DNA from: an uncultured Collinsella sp.
Lineage (GTDB): Bacteria > Actinomycetota > Coriobacteriia > Coriobacteriales > Coriobacteriaceae
Length of the DNA stretch: 39,452 nt
Assembly (NCBI GenBank): GCA_902494625.1
Contig: CABUUB010000011.1
Coordinates: 1-39,452, forward strand
Direction: 5' to 3'
The translations under genes and the position numbers were made by a program. The notes beneath the pieces were generated by a model. The model saw nothing but the letters and a program-made list of their open reading frames with translations. It did not search any database and was not told where the DNA came from. Positions 1 through 7,126 of the stretch are shown one piece after another. Numbering within the stretch: the stretch's first letter is position 1; each line of letters begins with the position of its first letter.

Positions 1-1
1 G

Positions 2-295
2 CTCGTCACCGACCCCACCATGATCATGGCCGACGAGCCCACCGGCGCCCTCGATTCCAAGAGCGCCCGCCTGCTGCTCGAGAGCCTGGAGGCCCTCAAT
101 CGCCGCCTGCGCGCCACCGTGCTCATGGTCACGCATGACAGCTTTGCCGCCAGCTACACGAGCCGCGTGCTGTTTATCCGCGACGGCAAGATCTTCACCG
201 AGCTGCGCCGCGGCGACACCGACCGTCGCGAGTTCTTCGACCGCATTATGGAGGTCGTTGCCATGATGGGCGGTGAGGGCTCCGATGCTCTGTAA
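2..295 (+). CDS. ABC transporter ATP-binding protein, BceA-type (C-terminal fragment)
   Basis: Only the last ~97 codons lie in the window; the 5' end is cut by the window edge, so there is no start codon. Visible are the Walker B and D-loop region (MIMADEPTGALDS) and the H-loop (VTHD), typical of the MacB/LolD/BceA branch of ABC ATPases. The reading frame ends 11 bp inside the following permease gene, the usual coupling of BceA to BceB. BceAB exporters sense and relieve cell-wall-active peptide antibiotics such as bacitracin, and usually lie beside a two-component system, which would be upstream outside the window. The ATPase assignment is firm; the Bce substrate class is inferred from the partner. 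Confidence 0.9.
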   Translation, partial: LVTDPTMIMADEPTGALDSKSARLLLESLEALNRRLRATVLMVTHDSFAASYTSRVLFIRDGKIFTELRRGDTDRREFFDRIMEVVAMMGGEGSDAL

Positions 296-2486
296 ACTCG
301 CTTGGGGCAACGTCCGCCGTGCCGGCCGCGACTACCTCGTCTACCTTTTGACGCTCACCCTGGGCGTCACGGTCTTCTATGCCTTTAACACCATCTCGAT
401 GCAGGTCGACATCGCCGGAATCGATGAAGAGGGCTTGGCGCAAGTTATGGGCAGCATACTCGGCGACCTGACGTACTTTTTGGCCGGTGTCATGGCCTTT
501 TTGATGGTGTACGCCAATAACTTCATCATGAAACGCCGCAAGAAGGAGTTTGGCCTGTACCAGGTGCTCGGCATGGGGCGCGGGCGCGTCGCCACGATCA
601 TGGCGCTCGAGACCGTGATAGTATCGGTCGTGGCCTTTGTCGCCGGCATTGTGCTGGGTGTGGGACTCTCCCAGCTCATGACGTTCTTTACGGCCTCGCT
701 CTTTAAGACACAGATCGCCAATTTCCACTTCTTTTTCTCGGTGCATGTGTTCAATCTGACCCTTGCCTGCATGCTCGTAATGTTTGTGCTCACGCTACTG
801 CTGAACCTTCGCGCCGTGCGTCGTACCAAACTCATCGAGCTTATGGGTGCCGAGCGTCGCAACGAGAGCATCAAGACACGCAACCCCTGGATCGCGATTG
901 CCATCTTTGCCGTGGGCGTGGTGCTTGTGGGCGTGGCCTATTACCGTCTGCTACGTGATGGGTTCCCGCTAACCGCGACGGACAGCAAGCTGCAAGAGGC
1001 CATGAACCAGTTTGGTATTACGACCGCTATGGTTACCGTGGGCACCTTTGCCCTGTTCTGGGGACTCTCGGGCATGCTCATCAAGCTGCTGCAGAGCCTG
1101 CGCAGCGTGTATTGGCGCGGCCTCAATATGTTTACCGTGCGTCAGCTTTCGGCCAAGGTCAATACGGTGTGCTTTTCGATGGGCGTCATCGCGATGATTC
1201 TGTTCCTCGCCATCACCTCGGTGACCTGCGGTATGTCGATCGCCAACGTGATGAATGAGAATCTGGAGCGCTATACGCCGGCCGATATGTCGCAGACGTA
1301 TATCTATTACACGCCCGAAACGCTCGACTACTACAAGGAGTATGTCAATCCGTCTGAGGCCGATCGCATGGTGCTGGCCGATACAACGGTCGATTTGTAC
1401 GCTGCATGGCACGGCAGGGGCAAGTCGGCGGACAACAACGACGAGACCGGCAAGAAGGTCAGTATCGCCGATGTTGCCGGTGAGCATGTGCAGATCGATT
1501 CGTATCTGAGTTACCCGCTTGGCGGCTCGGATCCTTCGGTGACTCCAAGTGAGATGTGCAAGACCATGGGCGAAAATCTTCCCAGGGCGTTCGGGGGTAG
1601 CAATGCCGATACGATGGGTCTGTTTGTGACGCCGGCGAGCCAGTACAACAAACTGCGCCAGATGATGGGCGAGGAGCCGGTGAGCATTGGCCTCGACCAG
1701 TACTTGCTTACGTGTGATATGGGCGGTGATCTGGGCGACCTGTACACCAAATACATGGCCGGCGGCCATACCCTCACCTTGGGCGGGCATGAGCTCAAGC
1801 CCGCAACCGATAAGTCGGACAAGGACACGGCGGCCATCGCCAACTCGGCGATGAGCAGTAATCCGGGTACCGTCGTCGTTGCCGACGAGCTGTTGTCCCA
1901 ACTTAATCTGCAGCCGTATTCCAGTAGCCTGCTCGTTAACTACAAACAGGGGATGGATACGACCGAGGCAGACGAGAACATTAAATACACGGTGCTCGAC
2001 AATCTGCTCGTTGACGGCAAGGAGCCGGGGTCGTGGGGAATCTTCATTACACGCTCCGAGATGTACATGCAGGCGGCGCAGATGAACGGCATGATTAGCT
2101 ATCTGGCTATCTACATTGGCTTTGTACTGGTCGTTGCGTGCGCGGCGATACTGTCGATCCAGCAGCTCTCCAATGTGGCCGACGGCAGCCGCAGCTATCG
2201 TGTGCTGGCACAGATTGGCTGTGACGACCGCCAGATCCGCCATTCGGTGATGGCGCAGCAAGCGGTATTCTTCCTGTTCCCGCTGGCAGTGGGGCTGGCT
2301 CACTCCTTTGTGGCGCTCAAGGTGATCATCGAGCTGGTGAGCACGTTCGGCAACATGAGCATAGGCGGCACCGTGGGCCTCACCTGTGCAATCTTCCTGG
2401 CAGCCTATGGTGGCTACTTCCTGGTGACTTACCTTATGAGCGCCGGAATGGTACAAGCTGCCATCGCCACCCGCTACAGCGAGTAA
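285..2486 (+). CDS. BceB-type ABC transporter permease (FtsX family)
   Basis: 733 aa. The N-terminus MLCKLAWGNVRRAGRDY is typical of BceB permeases. Membrane segments are visible near residues 15-35, 60-80, 110-140, 150-175 and 200-225, then 245-270 and 290-320. A long extracellular stretch of about 280 residues (330-610) follows, then the last three segments (610-635, 660-690, 700-725). This ten-helix plan with a large sensor domain before helix 8 is diagnostic for BceB. The ATG at 285 overlaps the end of the ATPase gene by 11 bp; a GTG four codons upstream (273) is possible but less like the family. Expected to export or remove a peptide antibiotic from its target together with the upstream ATPase. 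A strong terminator follows at 2523-2567. Confidence 0.88.
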   Translation: MLCKLAWGNVRRAGRDYLVYLLTLTLGVTVFYAFNTISMQVDIAGIDEEGLAQVMGSILGDLTYFLAGVMAFLMVYANNFIMKRRKKEFGLYQVLGMGRGRVATIMALETVIVSVVAFVAGIVLGVGLSQLMTFFTASLFKTQIANFHFFFSVHVFNLTLACMLVMFVLTLLLNLRAVRRTKLIELMGAERRNESIKTRNPWIAIAIFAVGVVLVGVAYYRLLRDGFPLTATDSKLQEAMNQFGITTAMVTVGTFALFWGLSGMLIKLLQSLRSVYWRGLNMFTVRQLSAKVNTVCFSMGVIAMILFLAITSVTCGMSIANVMNENLERYTPADMSQTYIYYTPETLDYYKEYVNPSEADRMVLADTTVDLYAAWHGRGKSADNNDETGKKVSIADVAGEHVQIDSYLSYPLGGSDPSVTPSEMCKTMGENLPRAFGGSNADTMGLFVTPASQYNKLRQMMGEEPVSIGLDQYLLTCDMGGDLGDLYTKYMAGGHTLTLGGHELKPATDKSDKDTAAIANSAMSSNPGTVVVADELLSQLNLQPYSSSLLVNYKQGMDTTEADENIKYTVLDNLLVDGKEPGSWGIFITRSEMYMQAAQMNGMISYLAIYIGFVLVVACAAILSIQQLSNVADGSRSYRVLAQIGCDDRQIRHSVMAQQAVFFLFPLAVGLAHSFVALKVIIELVSTFGNMSIGGTVGLTCAIFLAAYGGYFLVTYLMSAGMVQAAIATRYSE

Positions 2487-2522
2487 CAAGCGGGCAAAAC
2501 GGTCGCAAAACCAAAGCAAATA

Positions 2523-2567
2523 ACCGCCGCGAAGGGAGCCGGGCGCCTTTCGCGGCGGTATTTTTTG
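2523..2567 (+). terminator. Rho-independent terminator after the BceB permease
   Basis: ACCGCCGCGAA pairs with TTTCGCGGCGGT across a short loop and is followed by a run of Ts (2561-2566). Classic intrinsic terminator geometry 36 bp after the stop codon. Confidence 0.85.
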
Positions 2568-2590
2568 CCTATCTGGTGCGTCTCGGATGC

Positions 2591-2709
2591 AAGTGAGTAG
2601 ACTTATTTAGATATGCCAAGCACATCGCGACAAATGATCGATAAAACCGCAGGTCAGAGCTGTGGCGTTTTTGGGCGTGCTTGGCCTCCTGCAAAAAGCC
2701 TACTCACTT
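2591..2709. repeat. 119-bp nested inverted-repeat element, copy A
   Basis: Bounded by AAGTGAGTAG (2591-2600) and its exact complement CTACTCACTT (2700-2709). Inside is a second perfect stem, GCCAAGCAC (2615-2623) with GTGCTTGGC (2677-2685). In the centre CCGCAG can pair with CTGTGG (one G-U) around a 7-nt loop. Copy B at 16578-16696 has the same length with 6 substitutions (95% identity, counted by hand). No transposase is adjacent. Confidence 0.85.
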
Positions 2710-2727
2710 GGTTTTTCTGCTAAAAGA

Positions 2728-2760
2728 CCGCCACGAGGGAGCTGCTTTCCCTCGTGGCGG
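2728..2760 (-). terminator. Rho-independent terminator after the LuxR gene
   Basis: CCGCCACGAGGGA (2728-2740) pairs perfectly with TCCCTCGTGGCGG (2748-2760); read on the minus strand it is followed by TCTTTTAG. It lies downstream of the minus-strand LuxR gene. Confidence 0.8.
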
Positions 2761-2815
2761 CTGGCGTTTGCCCAGGTAAAACCTATCAAAATAGACCTGT
2801 CCCTTTTTTGGGAGG

Positions 2816-3781
2816 CTAACGTTTCCAAAAATGCAGGATGAGTGTCGTACGGTTTTGCTGCTCGGTTTTGACCAGGATGTTGTGGATGTGGGTCTTGACG
2901 GTGCCCACGGCAAGGAATAGCTCGTCAGCGATTTCTTGATTCGATTTGCCCAGCACAACCAGACGCAAAACCTCGGCTTCGCGGTTGGAGAGCTTGTAGA
3001 CGTTGCGATAAGAGGGCATTTGCTCTTCGATGTGTCGATCAAGATCGCTGACGTTCTTTTCTTCGGGGGCTTCCTGCATTCGGATCGAAAGCACGTGATA
3101 AGCGTAGGCGATGAGCAGGATGGCAAAGTAGCATGCAAAGACGTTCTCGCTAAAGTTGCGCTCGGACAGATATAGCTGCAGCCAGGACGGTGCTAGGCTC
3201 ATGGGGACGACCAGGATGTTGTAGAAGTCCTCGGCAACGATGCAGCCGACCAGAATGGCGCCGATAATCAAGTACTTCCGATATTTGCCAACGCGCGCCT
3301 TCAGCTCAACCTTCGTGCTCTTATGCGCTGTCCAAAAGATGTACAGCCCCACAAAAATAAGGAATACCTGTCGCACCGTGTAGTAGAGCCACTGATGCAT
3401 GGGGCCGTAGGGGACAGCGACGATAATCAGCGACTCGCACAGCAAAAACGTTAAGACGGGGATAGCGAACTGCTTTTTAGAATGCTTATCAAGTAAGTCC
3501 ATGGCGATGGCCCAAATAAAAGCCTGTGAAGCGGTCGCCACAAGGGTCCGCATTACAGGCATGGTAATTGAGTAATAGTCGCTGGCCGGAAAACTCTGGT
3601 TTTGCAGCGTGTATTCAAAAAAGAAGATTTCGGTCATCTCGATGGCATAGCAAATAAAAACGCCGCTGCCATAGATAAAGAAGCGTCGACGGGACGAGGC
3701 ATAGGCGGCAAGCGAAAGCACCGCCGTCACAATACAGATAACCAGTATTGCCAAGGTATAGAAGAACATGAGCGTGTTCAT
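2816..3781 (-). CDS. Membrane-bound LuxR-family transcriptional regulator
   Basis: 321 aa. The first ~225 residues are hydrophobic, with about seven predicted membrane segments (near 4-26, 35-52, 70-95, 105-125, 130-150, 168-190 and 215-235). A polar linker follows, then a LuxR/FixJ helix-turn-helix (about 262-318) with the hallmark KLSNREAEVLRLVVLGKSN and VGTVKTHIHNILVKT. Such membrane-anchored LuxR proteins are abundant in Coriobacteriia and usually lie beside the genes they control. This one is divergent from putrescine carbamoyltransferase and is the likely regulator of the agmatine operon (inference). The 330-aa regulator at 10697 has the same plan and lies at the other end of the locus. 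The inducer is unknown; the N-terminal half may sense a small molecule in or across the membrane. Confidence 0.88.
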   Translation of the reverse strand: MNTLMFFYTLAILVICIVTAVLSLAAYASSRRRFFIYGSGVFICYAIEMTEIFFFEYTLQNQSFPASDYYSITMPVMRTLVATASQAFIWAIAMDLLDKHSKKQFAIPVLTFLLCESLIIVAVPYGPMHQWLYYTVRQVFLIFVGLYIFWTAHKSTKVELKARVGKYRKYLIIGAILVGCIVAEDFYNILVVPMSLAPSWLQLYLSERNFSENVFACYFAILLIAYAYHVLSIRMQEAPEEKNVSDLDRHIEEQMPSYRNVYKLSNREAEVLRLVVLGKSNQEIADELFLAVGTVKTHIHNILVKTEQQNRTTLILHFWKR

Positions 3782-3898
3782 CTGTCACCGTCCCGTCTCA
3801 TTTGATCTGTGTTTGGGCCCCATATAATCCCTTGGGTATATATGCCCCAGCCGGTCGTTTCACCGCGGATTAGGCACCGATATATAGGATAGCCGCAT

Positions 3899-3910
3899 AC
3901 CGTTCACGGT
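3899..3910. promoter_or_regulatory. Candidate operator ACCG-N4-CGGT, site 1
   Basis: ACCGTTCACGGT is a dyad (ACCG/CGGT around 4 bp). A second copy in inverted orientation lies 67 bp away, so the two flank the likely promoter. A protein dimer such as the adjacent LuxR regulator could bind here; that is inference. Confidence 0.45.
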
Positions 3911-3976
3911 TCTAGATAGTAAACCCCCTGTAAACTCTTGACCTGCGGGTTTATATTGGATTAGAGAGGGTGTAAC

Positions 3977-3988
3977 TCCGTGAACGGT
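3977..3988. promoter_or_regulatory. Candidate operator ACCG-N4-CGGT, site 2
   Basis: TCCGTGAACGGT matches the reverse complement of site 1 at 11 of 12 positions. Related dyads occur at 11810-11821 (before the amidohydrolase) and 38352-38363 (before degV). Confidence 0.45.
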
Positions 3989-4111
3989 CTTTAATCCCGA
4001 ATAAACTAGGTAAAAATTGCATACGGGTGAATGATGGTCTTGTCAACAAGAGGCGTGATGTTCGAGCGCCTCATAGTAATAGTCGGCAAGACCGGCGGAA
4101 AGGAAATCGAC

Positions 4112-5185
4112 ATGGCACTGCCTAAGGATTTCATCGACACCAACGACTTCACCAAAGAGCAGATCCTGGCTATCGAGGATCTTGGCCTGGCAATGAAGAA
4201 GGCCATCAAGGTTGACGGTTATTATCCGCACCTGCTCCGCAACAAGAGCCTTGGCATGATCTTCCAGCAGGTCTCCACCCGCACTCGTCTTTCCTTCGAG
4301 ACCGCTATGACCGACCTCGGCGGCCATGCTCAGTTCTATGGCCCTGGCACCATCCAGCTCGGCGGTCACGAGTCCCTGGGCGACACCGCTCGCGTTATGG
4401 GCTCGCTGCTCGACATCATGATGGCTCGCGTTGACCGTCACAAGGACGTCGTCGGCCTCGCCGAGGGCTCTGCCGTGCCCGTCATCAACGGCATGTCCGA
4501 GTTCAACCACCCCACGCAGGAGATGGGCGACCTCATGACCATGCTCGAGAACCTCCCCGAGGGCAAGAAGATCGAGGACTGCACCCTGGCCTTCATCGGC
4601 GACGCCACCCAGGTCTGCGTCTCCCTCATGTTCATCGCCTCCAAGGTCGGCATGAAGTTCGTCCAGTTTGGACCTAAGGGCCACCAGATCCCCGACGGCG
4701 GCCTGCACGTCGGCACCGTCGAGGAGCGCGCCGAGTTCGGCAAGCAGATGATGGCCATTGCCGAGGAGAACTGCAAGGTCTCCGGCGGCTCGGTCGTCAT
4801 CTCCGACGACATCGAGTGCATCAAGGGCGCCGACTTCATCTACACCGACGTGTGGTATGGCCTGTACGACGAGGAGGTCTCGGGCGAGAACTACATGGAC
4901 GTGTTCTATCCCAAGTATCAGGTCACCATGGACATGATGAACTTCGCCGGTCCCAACTCCAAGTTCATGCACTGCCTGCCGGCCACCCGCAACGAGGAGG
5001 TCGTCGACGAGGTCATGGACGATCCCGAGCGCTCCCTGTGCTGGGTCGAGGCCGAGAACCGCAAGCACTCCATCCGTGCTCTCCTTGCCGCCCTGGGCAA
5101 GCGCACCCCGCTCAACGACGAGGGCGTCGAGTACTCCGCCAAGGCTGAGCTCCACGCCGCTCTCGAGGCTCTCGAGCAGCTCTAA
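4112..5185 (+). CDS. ptcA: Putrescine carbamoyltransferase
   Basis: 357 aa. Catalyses reversible phosphorolysis of N-carbamoylputrescine to putrescine and carbamoyl phosphate, the second step of the agmatine deiminase pathway. Transcarbamylase motifs are all present: STRTR (55-59, carbamoyl phosphate site), HPTQ (133-136) and HCLPA (287-291). The segment PGTIQLGGHES (78-88), the DVWYGLY stretch and a C-terminal extra helix (about 340-357) match putrescine rather than ornithine carbamoyltransferases; the helix is known to stabilise the trimer in PTCs. The start is the ATG at 4112 behind AAAGGAAA; an in-frame ATG at 4031 would add 27 non-homologous residues. First gene of an agmatine cluster with aguD and aguA. 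No carbamate kinase gene is present in the window. Confidence 0.93.
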   Translation: MALPKDFIDTNDFTKEQILAIEDLGLAMKKAIKVDGYYPHLLRNKSLGMIFQQVSTRTRLSFETAMTDLGGHAQFYGPGTIQLGGHESLGDTARVMGSLLDIMMARVDRHKDVVGLAEGSAVPVINGMSEFNHPTQEMGDLMTMLENLPEGKKIEDCTLAFIGDATQVCVSLMFIASKVGMKFVQFGPKGHQIPDGGLHVGTVEERAEFGKQMMAIAEENCKVSGGSVVISDDIECIKGADFIYTDVWYGLYDEEVSGENYMDVFYPKYQVTMDMMNFAGPNSKFMHCLPATRNEEVVDEVMDDPERSLCWVEAENRKHSIRALLAALGKRTPLNDEGVEYSAKAELHAALEALEQL

Positions 5186-5318
5186 GCCTCAAGGCTTCTA
5201 AAAGCACGTTTGCGGGCGGCGGATGCTCGTCTCCTGTCGCCCGCTCACCGAGGCCCAAGCAATTGCCTTAATACCTTAGGGCCTCGGATCTGTCCAAGAC
5301 TGAGCGAAGGAGCTCATC
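5186..5318. other. ptcA-aguD spacer with two hairpins
   Basis: 133 bp. GCGGGCG pairs with CGCCCGC, and CCGAGGCCC pairs perfectly with GGGCCTCGG close to the aguD ribosome-binding site. Possible processing or attenuation structures within the operon; function unknown. Confidence 0.5.
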
Positions 5319-6758
5319 ATGAGCGACGGAAAGAAAAAGCTTTCCTTCTTGACGGTCATTTCGACCATCATCTGCGTCGTCTTCGTTTGCGAGGCCGCCG
5401 CTCCTGCTGCTGCCATTGGCAACCAGCAGTTCTTCTGGTGGATCTTCCTGATCCTGACCTTCCTGCTTCCCTACGGCATGGTTGTCGCCGAGCTCGGTAC
5501 CACCTATGACGGCGAGGGCGGCATTTACGACTGGGTACGCGATGGCCTGGGCGACAAATGGGGCGCCCGCATCTCGTACTACTACTGGGTCAACTACCCG
5601 CTGTGGATCGCCTCGCTGGCTACCATGTTCCCCGACATTTTGGGCATGGTCTTTGGCGTCGAGTTCAACTTGATCGCCAAGATGGGTATCGATCTTGCCT
5701 TTGTGTGGATCGTCTACCTCATGGGTCGCTCCAAGGCGGCCGACTCCGAGTGGGTCCTTAACGGTGGCGCCATCATCAAGGTCGCCGTCGCCGTTATCGT
5801 TGGCGCTTTGGGCATTTGGTATGCCATGGAGAACGGTTTTGCGAACGACATGTCCGCTGCCACCTTCCTGCCCGAGCTCACCAACACCAACGCTCTCGGC
5901 TACCTGTCGATCATCATCTTTAACTTCATGGGCTTCGAGGTCATCTGCACCATGACCGACGACATGGCCGATCCCGCTCGCGATATCCCCAAGGCTATCA
6001 TCGTCGGTGGCCTGTCCATCGCCGTGATCTACCTGTTCGCTGGCTTTGGCATCGGCGCTGCTGTGCCGGCCGATTCCATCGACCCCGACTATGGCATGAT
6101 TGTCGCAGTCCAGACCATGGTGGGCGACTCCATGATCTTCAAGGTCATCTGCATCGCCTTCCTGATCACCCTGTTCGCCAACATGGCCGCCTGGTCCTTC
6201 GGCGTTAACTCCGTCGCTCGCTACGCCGCCGAGCACGGCAACATGCCCAAGGTCTTCGCCTCGATGATCTCGGATGACGATATGCCCAACGGCGCCAACC
6301 TGGTCAACGCCATCGTTGCCTCCCTGGTGCTGTGCCTGCAGCTGGTTCCCATCGACGCCATCTCCAACGGTGTTTTCTGGATGCTCTTCGGCACCTCCGT
6401 CGTCTTCCTGCTGCTCACCTATATCCCGATGTTCCCGGCGTTCCTCAACCTTCGTAAGAACGACCCCAACCGCGAGCGCATCTTCACGTTCCCGTTTAAG
6501 GGCGCCATGATGAAGGTCATGCTGGCTATCCCCTGCATCGAGCTGGTCCTGGCCATCGTCGCAACGCTGGTGCCGTTCTCCGCCGCCGAGATTGGCGACA
6601 AGCTCCCGATGATCGTTATCTTCATCGTGCTCGTGCTCATCGGCGAGGTCGTCCGCGTCGTCAGCGCTAAGGGCCGCGAGACCGAGTACAAGGGTCTGAC
6701 CCCTGAGCTCGCAGCCCAGCGTCTCGCTGAGGAGGCCGCCGAGGCCGAGGAGAACTAG
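5319..6758 (+). CDS. aguD: Agmatine/putrescine antiporter-like APC-family transporter, copy 1
   Basis: 479 aa, about 12 membrane helices, amino acid-polyamine-organocation superfamily. The first helix is followed by the substrate-loop region (FVCEAAAPAAAIGNQQF) and by a conserved PYGMVVAELGTTYDGEGGIYDWV segment (split here as PYGMVVAELG and TTYDGEGGIYDWV) of the glutamate/GABA and agmatine antiporter group. The charged C-terminal tail ends in AEEAAEAEEN. Lying between ptcA and aguA it most likely exchanges extracellular agmatine for intracellular putrescine. The ATG at 5319 has GAAGGAG 7 bp upstream. A paralogue about 60% similar by eye follows aguA at 8932. Substrate is inferred from context. 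Confidence 0.85.
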   Translation: MSDGKKKLSFLTVISTIICVVFVCEAAAPAAAIGNQQFFWWIFLILTFLLPYGMVVAELGTTYDGEGGIYDWVRDGLGDKWGARISYYYWVNYPLWIASLATMFPDILGMVFGVEFNLIAKMGIDLAFVWIVYLMGRSKAADSEWVLNGGAIIKVAVAVIVGALGIWYAMENGFANDMSAATFLPELTNTNALGYLSIIIFNFMGFEVICTMTDDMADPARDIPKAIIVGGLSIAVIYLFAGFGIGAAVPADSIDPDYGMIVAVQTMVGDSMIFKVICIAFLITLFANMAAWSFGVNSVARYAAEHGNMPKVFASMISDDDMPNGANLVNAIVASLVLCLQLVPIDAISNGVFWMLFGTSVVFLLLTYIPMFPAFLNLRKNDPNRERIFTFPFKGAMMKVMLAIPCIELVLAIVATLVPFSAAEIGDKLPMIVIFIVLVLIGEVVRVVSAKGRETEYKGLTPELAAQRLAEEAAEAEEN

Positions 6759-7126
6759 AGCACCCGGTTCTGGGGCTCCAACCCTCCTCGTGTACCAACG
6801 CGCGCTTCGTCGGGCTTGTCGCTCCCGACTCCGGGCACTCTAGCCTCTTCGGAGGCGTGCCCAAGCGACAGTTTTGATAACCATTCCCCCGGGGTGGGTG
6901 TGAGCGATAGCTCCGGTAACCACCGCCCACCCCAATCTCTCTTCCGTATCCTTCGTGCGTTTTGTCTCCGCGCACTTGGTTACGTCGTCGCTTGCCGGTG
7001 CGATTCCGTGAAAACCGGCACCGGGCGCCCCGACCTTTGCCGGGGAACGGGCGCCTACCATCTCTTGGTTTTAGGCTGCGGGTAACCCGCCCGCAGCAAG
7101 CGATCGTTCGATTTGGAGGAAATCTT
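6759..7126. other. Hairpin-rich leader between aguD and agmatine deiminase 1
   Basis: 368 bp without a gene. A series of non-overlapping stems is visible: 6758-6778 (GAGC-CCC/GGGGCTC), 6809-6829 (GTCGGG/CCCGAC), 6833-6862 (GGGCAC/GTGCCC enclosing CCTC/GAGG), 6891-6933 (GGGGTGGG/CCCACCCC), 6955-6975 (GTGCG/CGCAC), 6993-7020 (TGCCGGT/ACCGGCA), 7028-7045 (CCCCG/CGGGG) and 7075-7097 (GCTGCGGG/CCCGCAGC). The last ends 17 bp before the GGAGG of aguA. None has a convincing T-run, so these look like leader or stabilising structures rather than a terminator. I do not recognise a known riboswitch. Confidence 0.6.

Larger units (their letters stand above)
2487..2815. other. Convergent intergenic cassette (two terminators around a repeat core)
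   Basis: 329 bp without a gene, between the convergent permease and LuxR genes. In order it holds a terminator for the + gene, the 119-bp repeat core at 2591-2709, a terminator for the - gene, and a tail (about 2762-2806) containing a CCTGTCCC motif. The same order recurs at 16500-16800, and part of the tail recurs inverted at 22182-22224. Confidence 0.8.
3782..4111. promoter_or_regulatory. Divergent regulatory region between luxR and ptcA
   Basis: 330 bp between divergent genes. It holds two copies of an ACCG-N4-CGGT dyad (3899-3910 and 3977-3988, listed separately), a possible -35 TTGACC at 3938-3943 between them, and an AT-rich TATAT-containing stretch (3836-3846) that could be the luxR promoter. 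The leader at 4049-4075 could form a hairpin (GAGGCG with CGCCTC). No start-proximal promoter is certain. Confidence 0.5.

Noticed and set aside
246..2519. Long minus-strand reading frames opposite the BceB permease
   Set aside because: Shadow frames of a strong family member in GC-rich DNA; no ribosome sites and no recognisable protein motifs.
2500..2800. Repeat cassette as a CRISPR array or insertion sequence
   Set aside because: No regularly spaced direct repeats and no transposase gene; the repeats are inverted and nested.
4043..5155. 370-aa minus-strand frame opposite ptcA
   Set aside because: Antisense of a highly conserved gene with GC-biased third positions; His/Asp/Val-rich low-complexity translation.
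4112..5185. Ornithine carbamoyltransferase
   Set aside because: The QLGGHES segment, DVWYGLY stretch, C-terminal helix and the aguA/aguD neighbours fit putrescine carbamoyltransferase better.
6962..7126. Upstream extension of agmatine deiminase 1 by 55 residues
   Set aside because: Arg/Pro-rich translation of the hairpin leader, no family homology; the ATG at 7127 has GGAGG.
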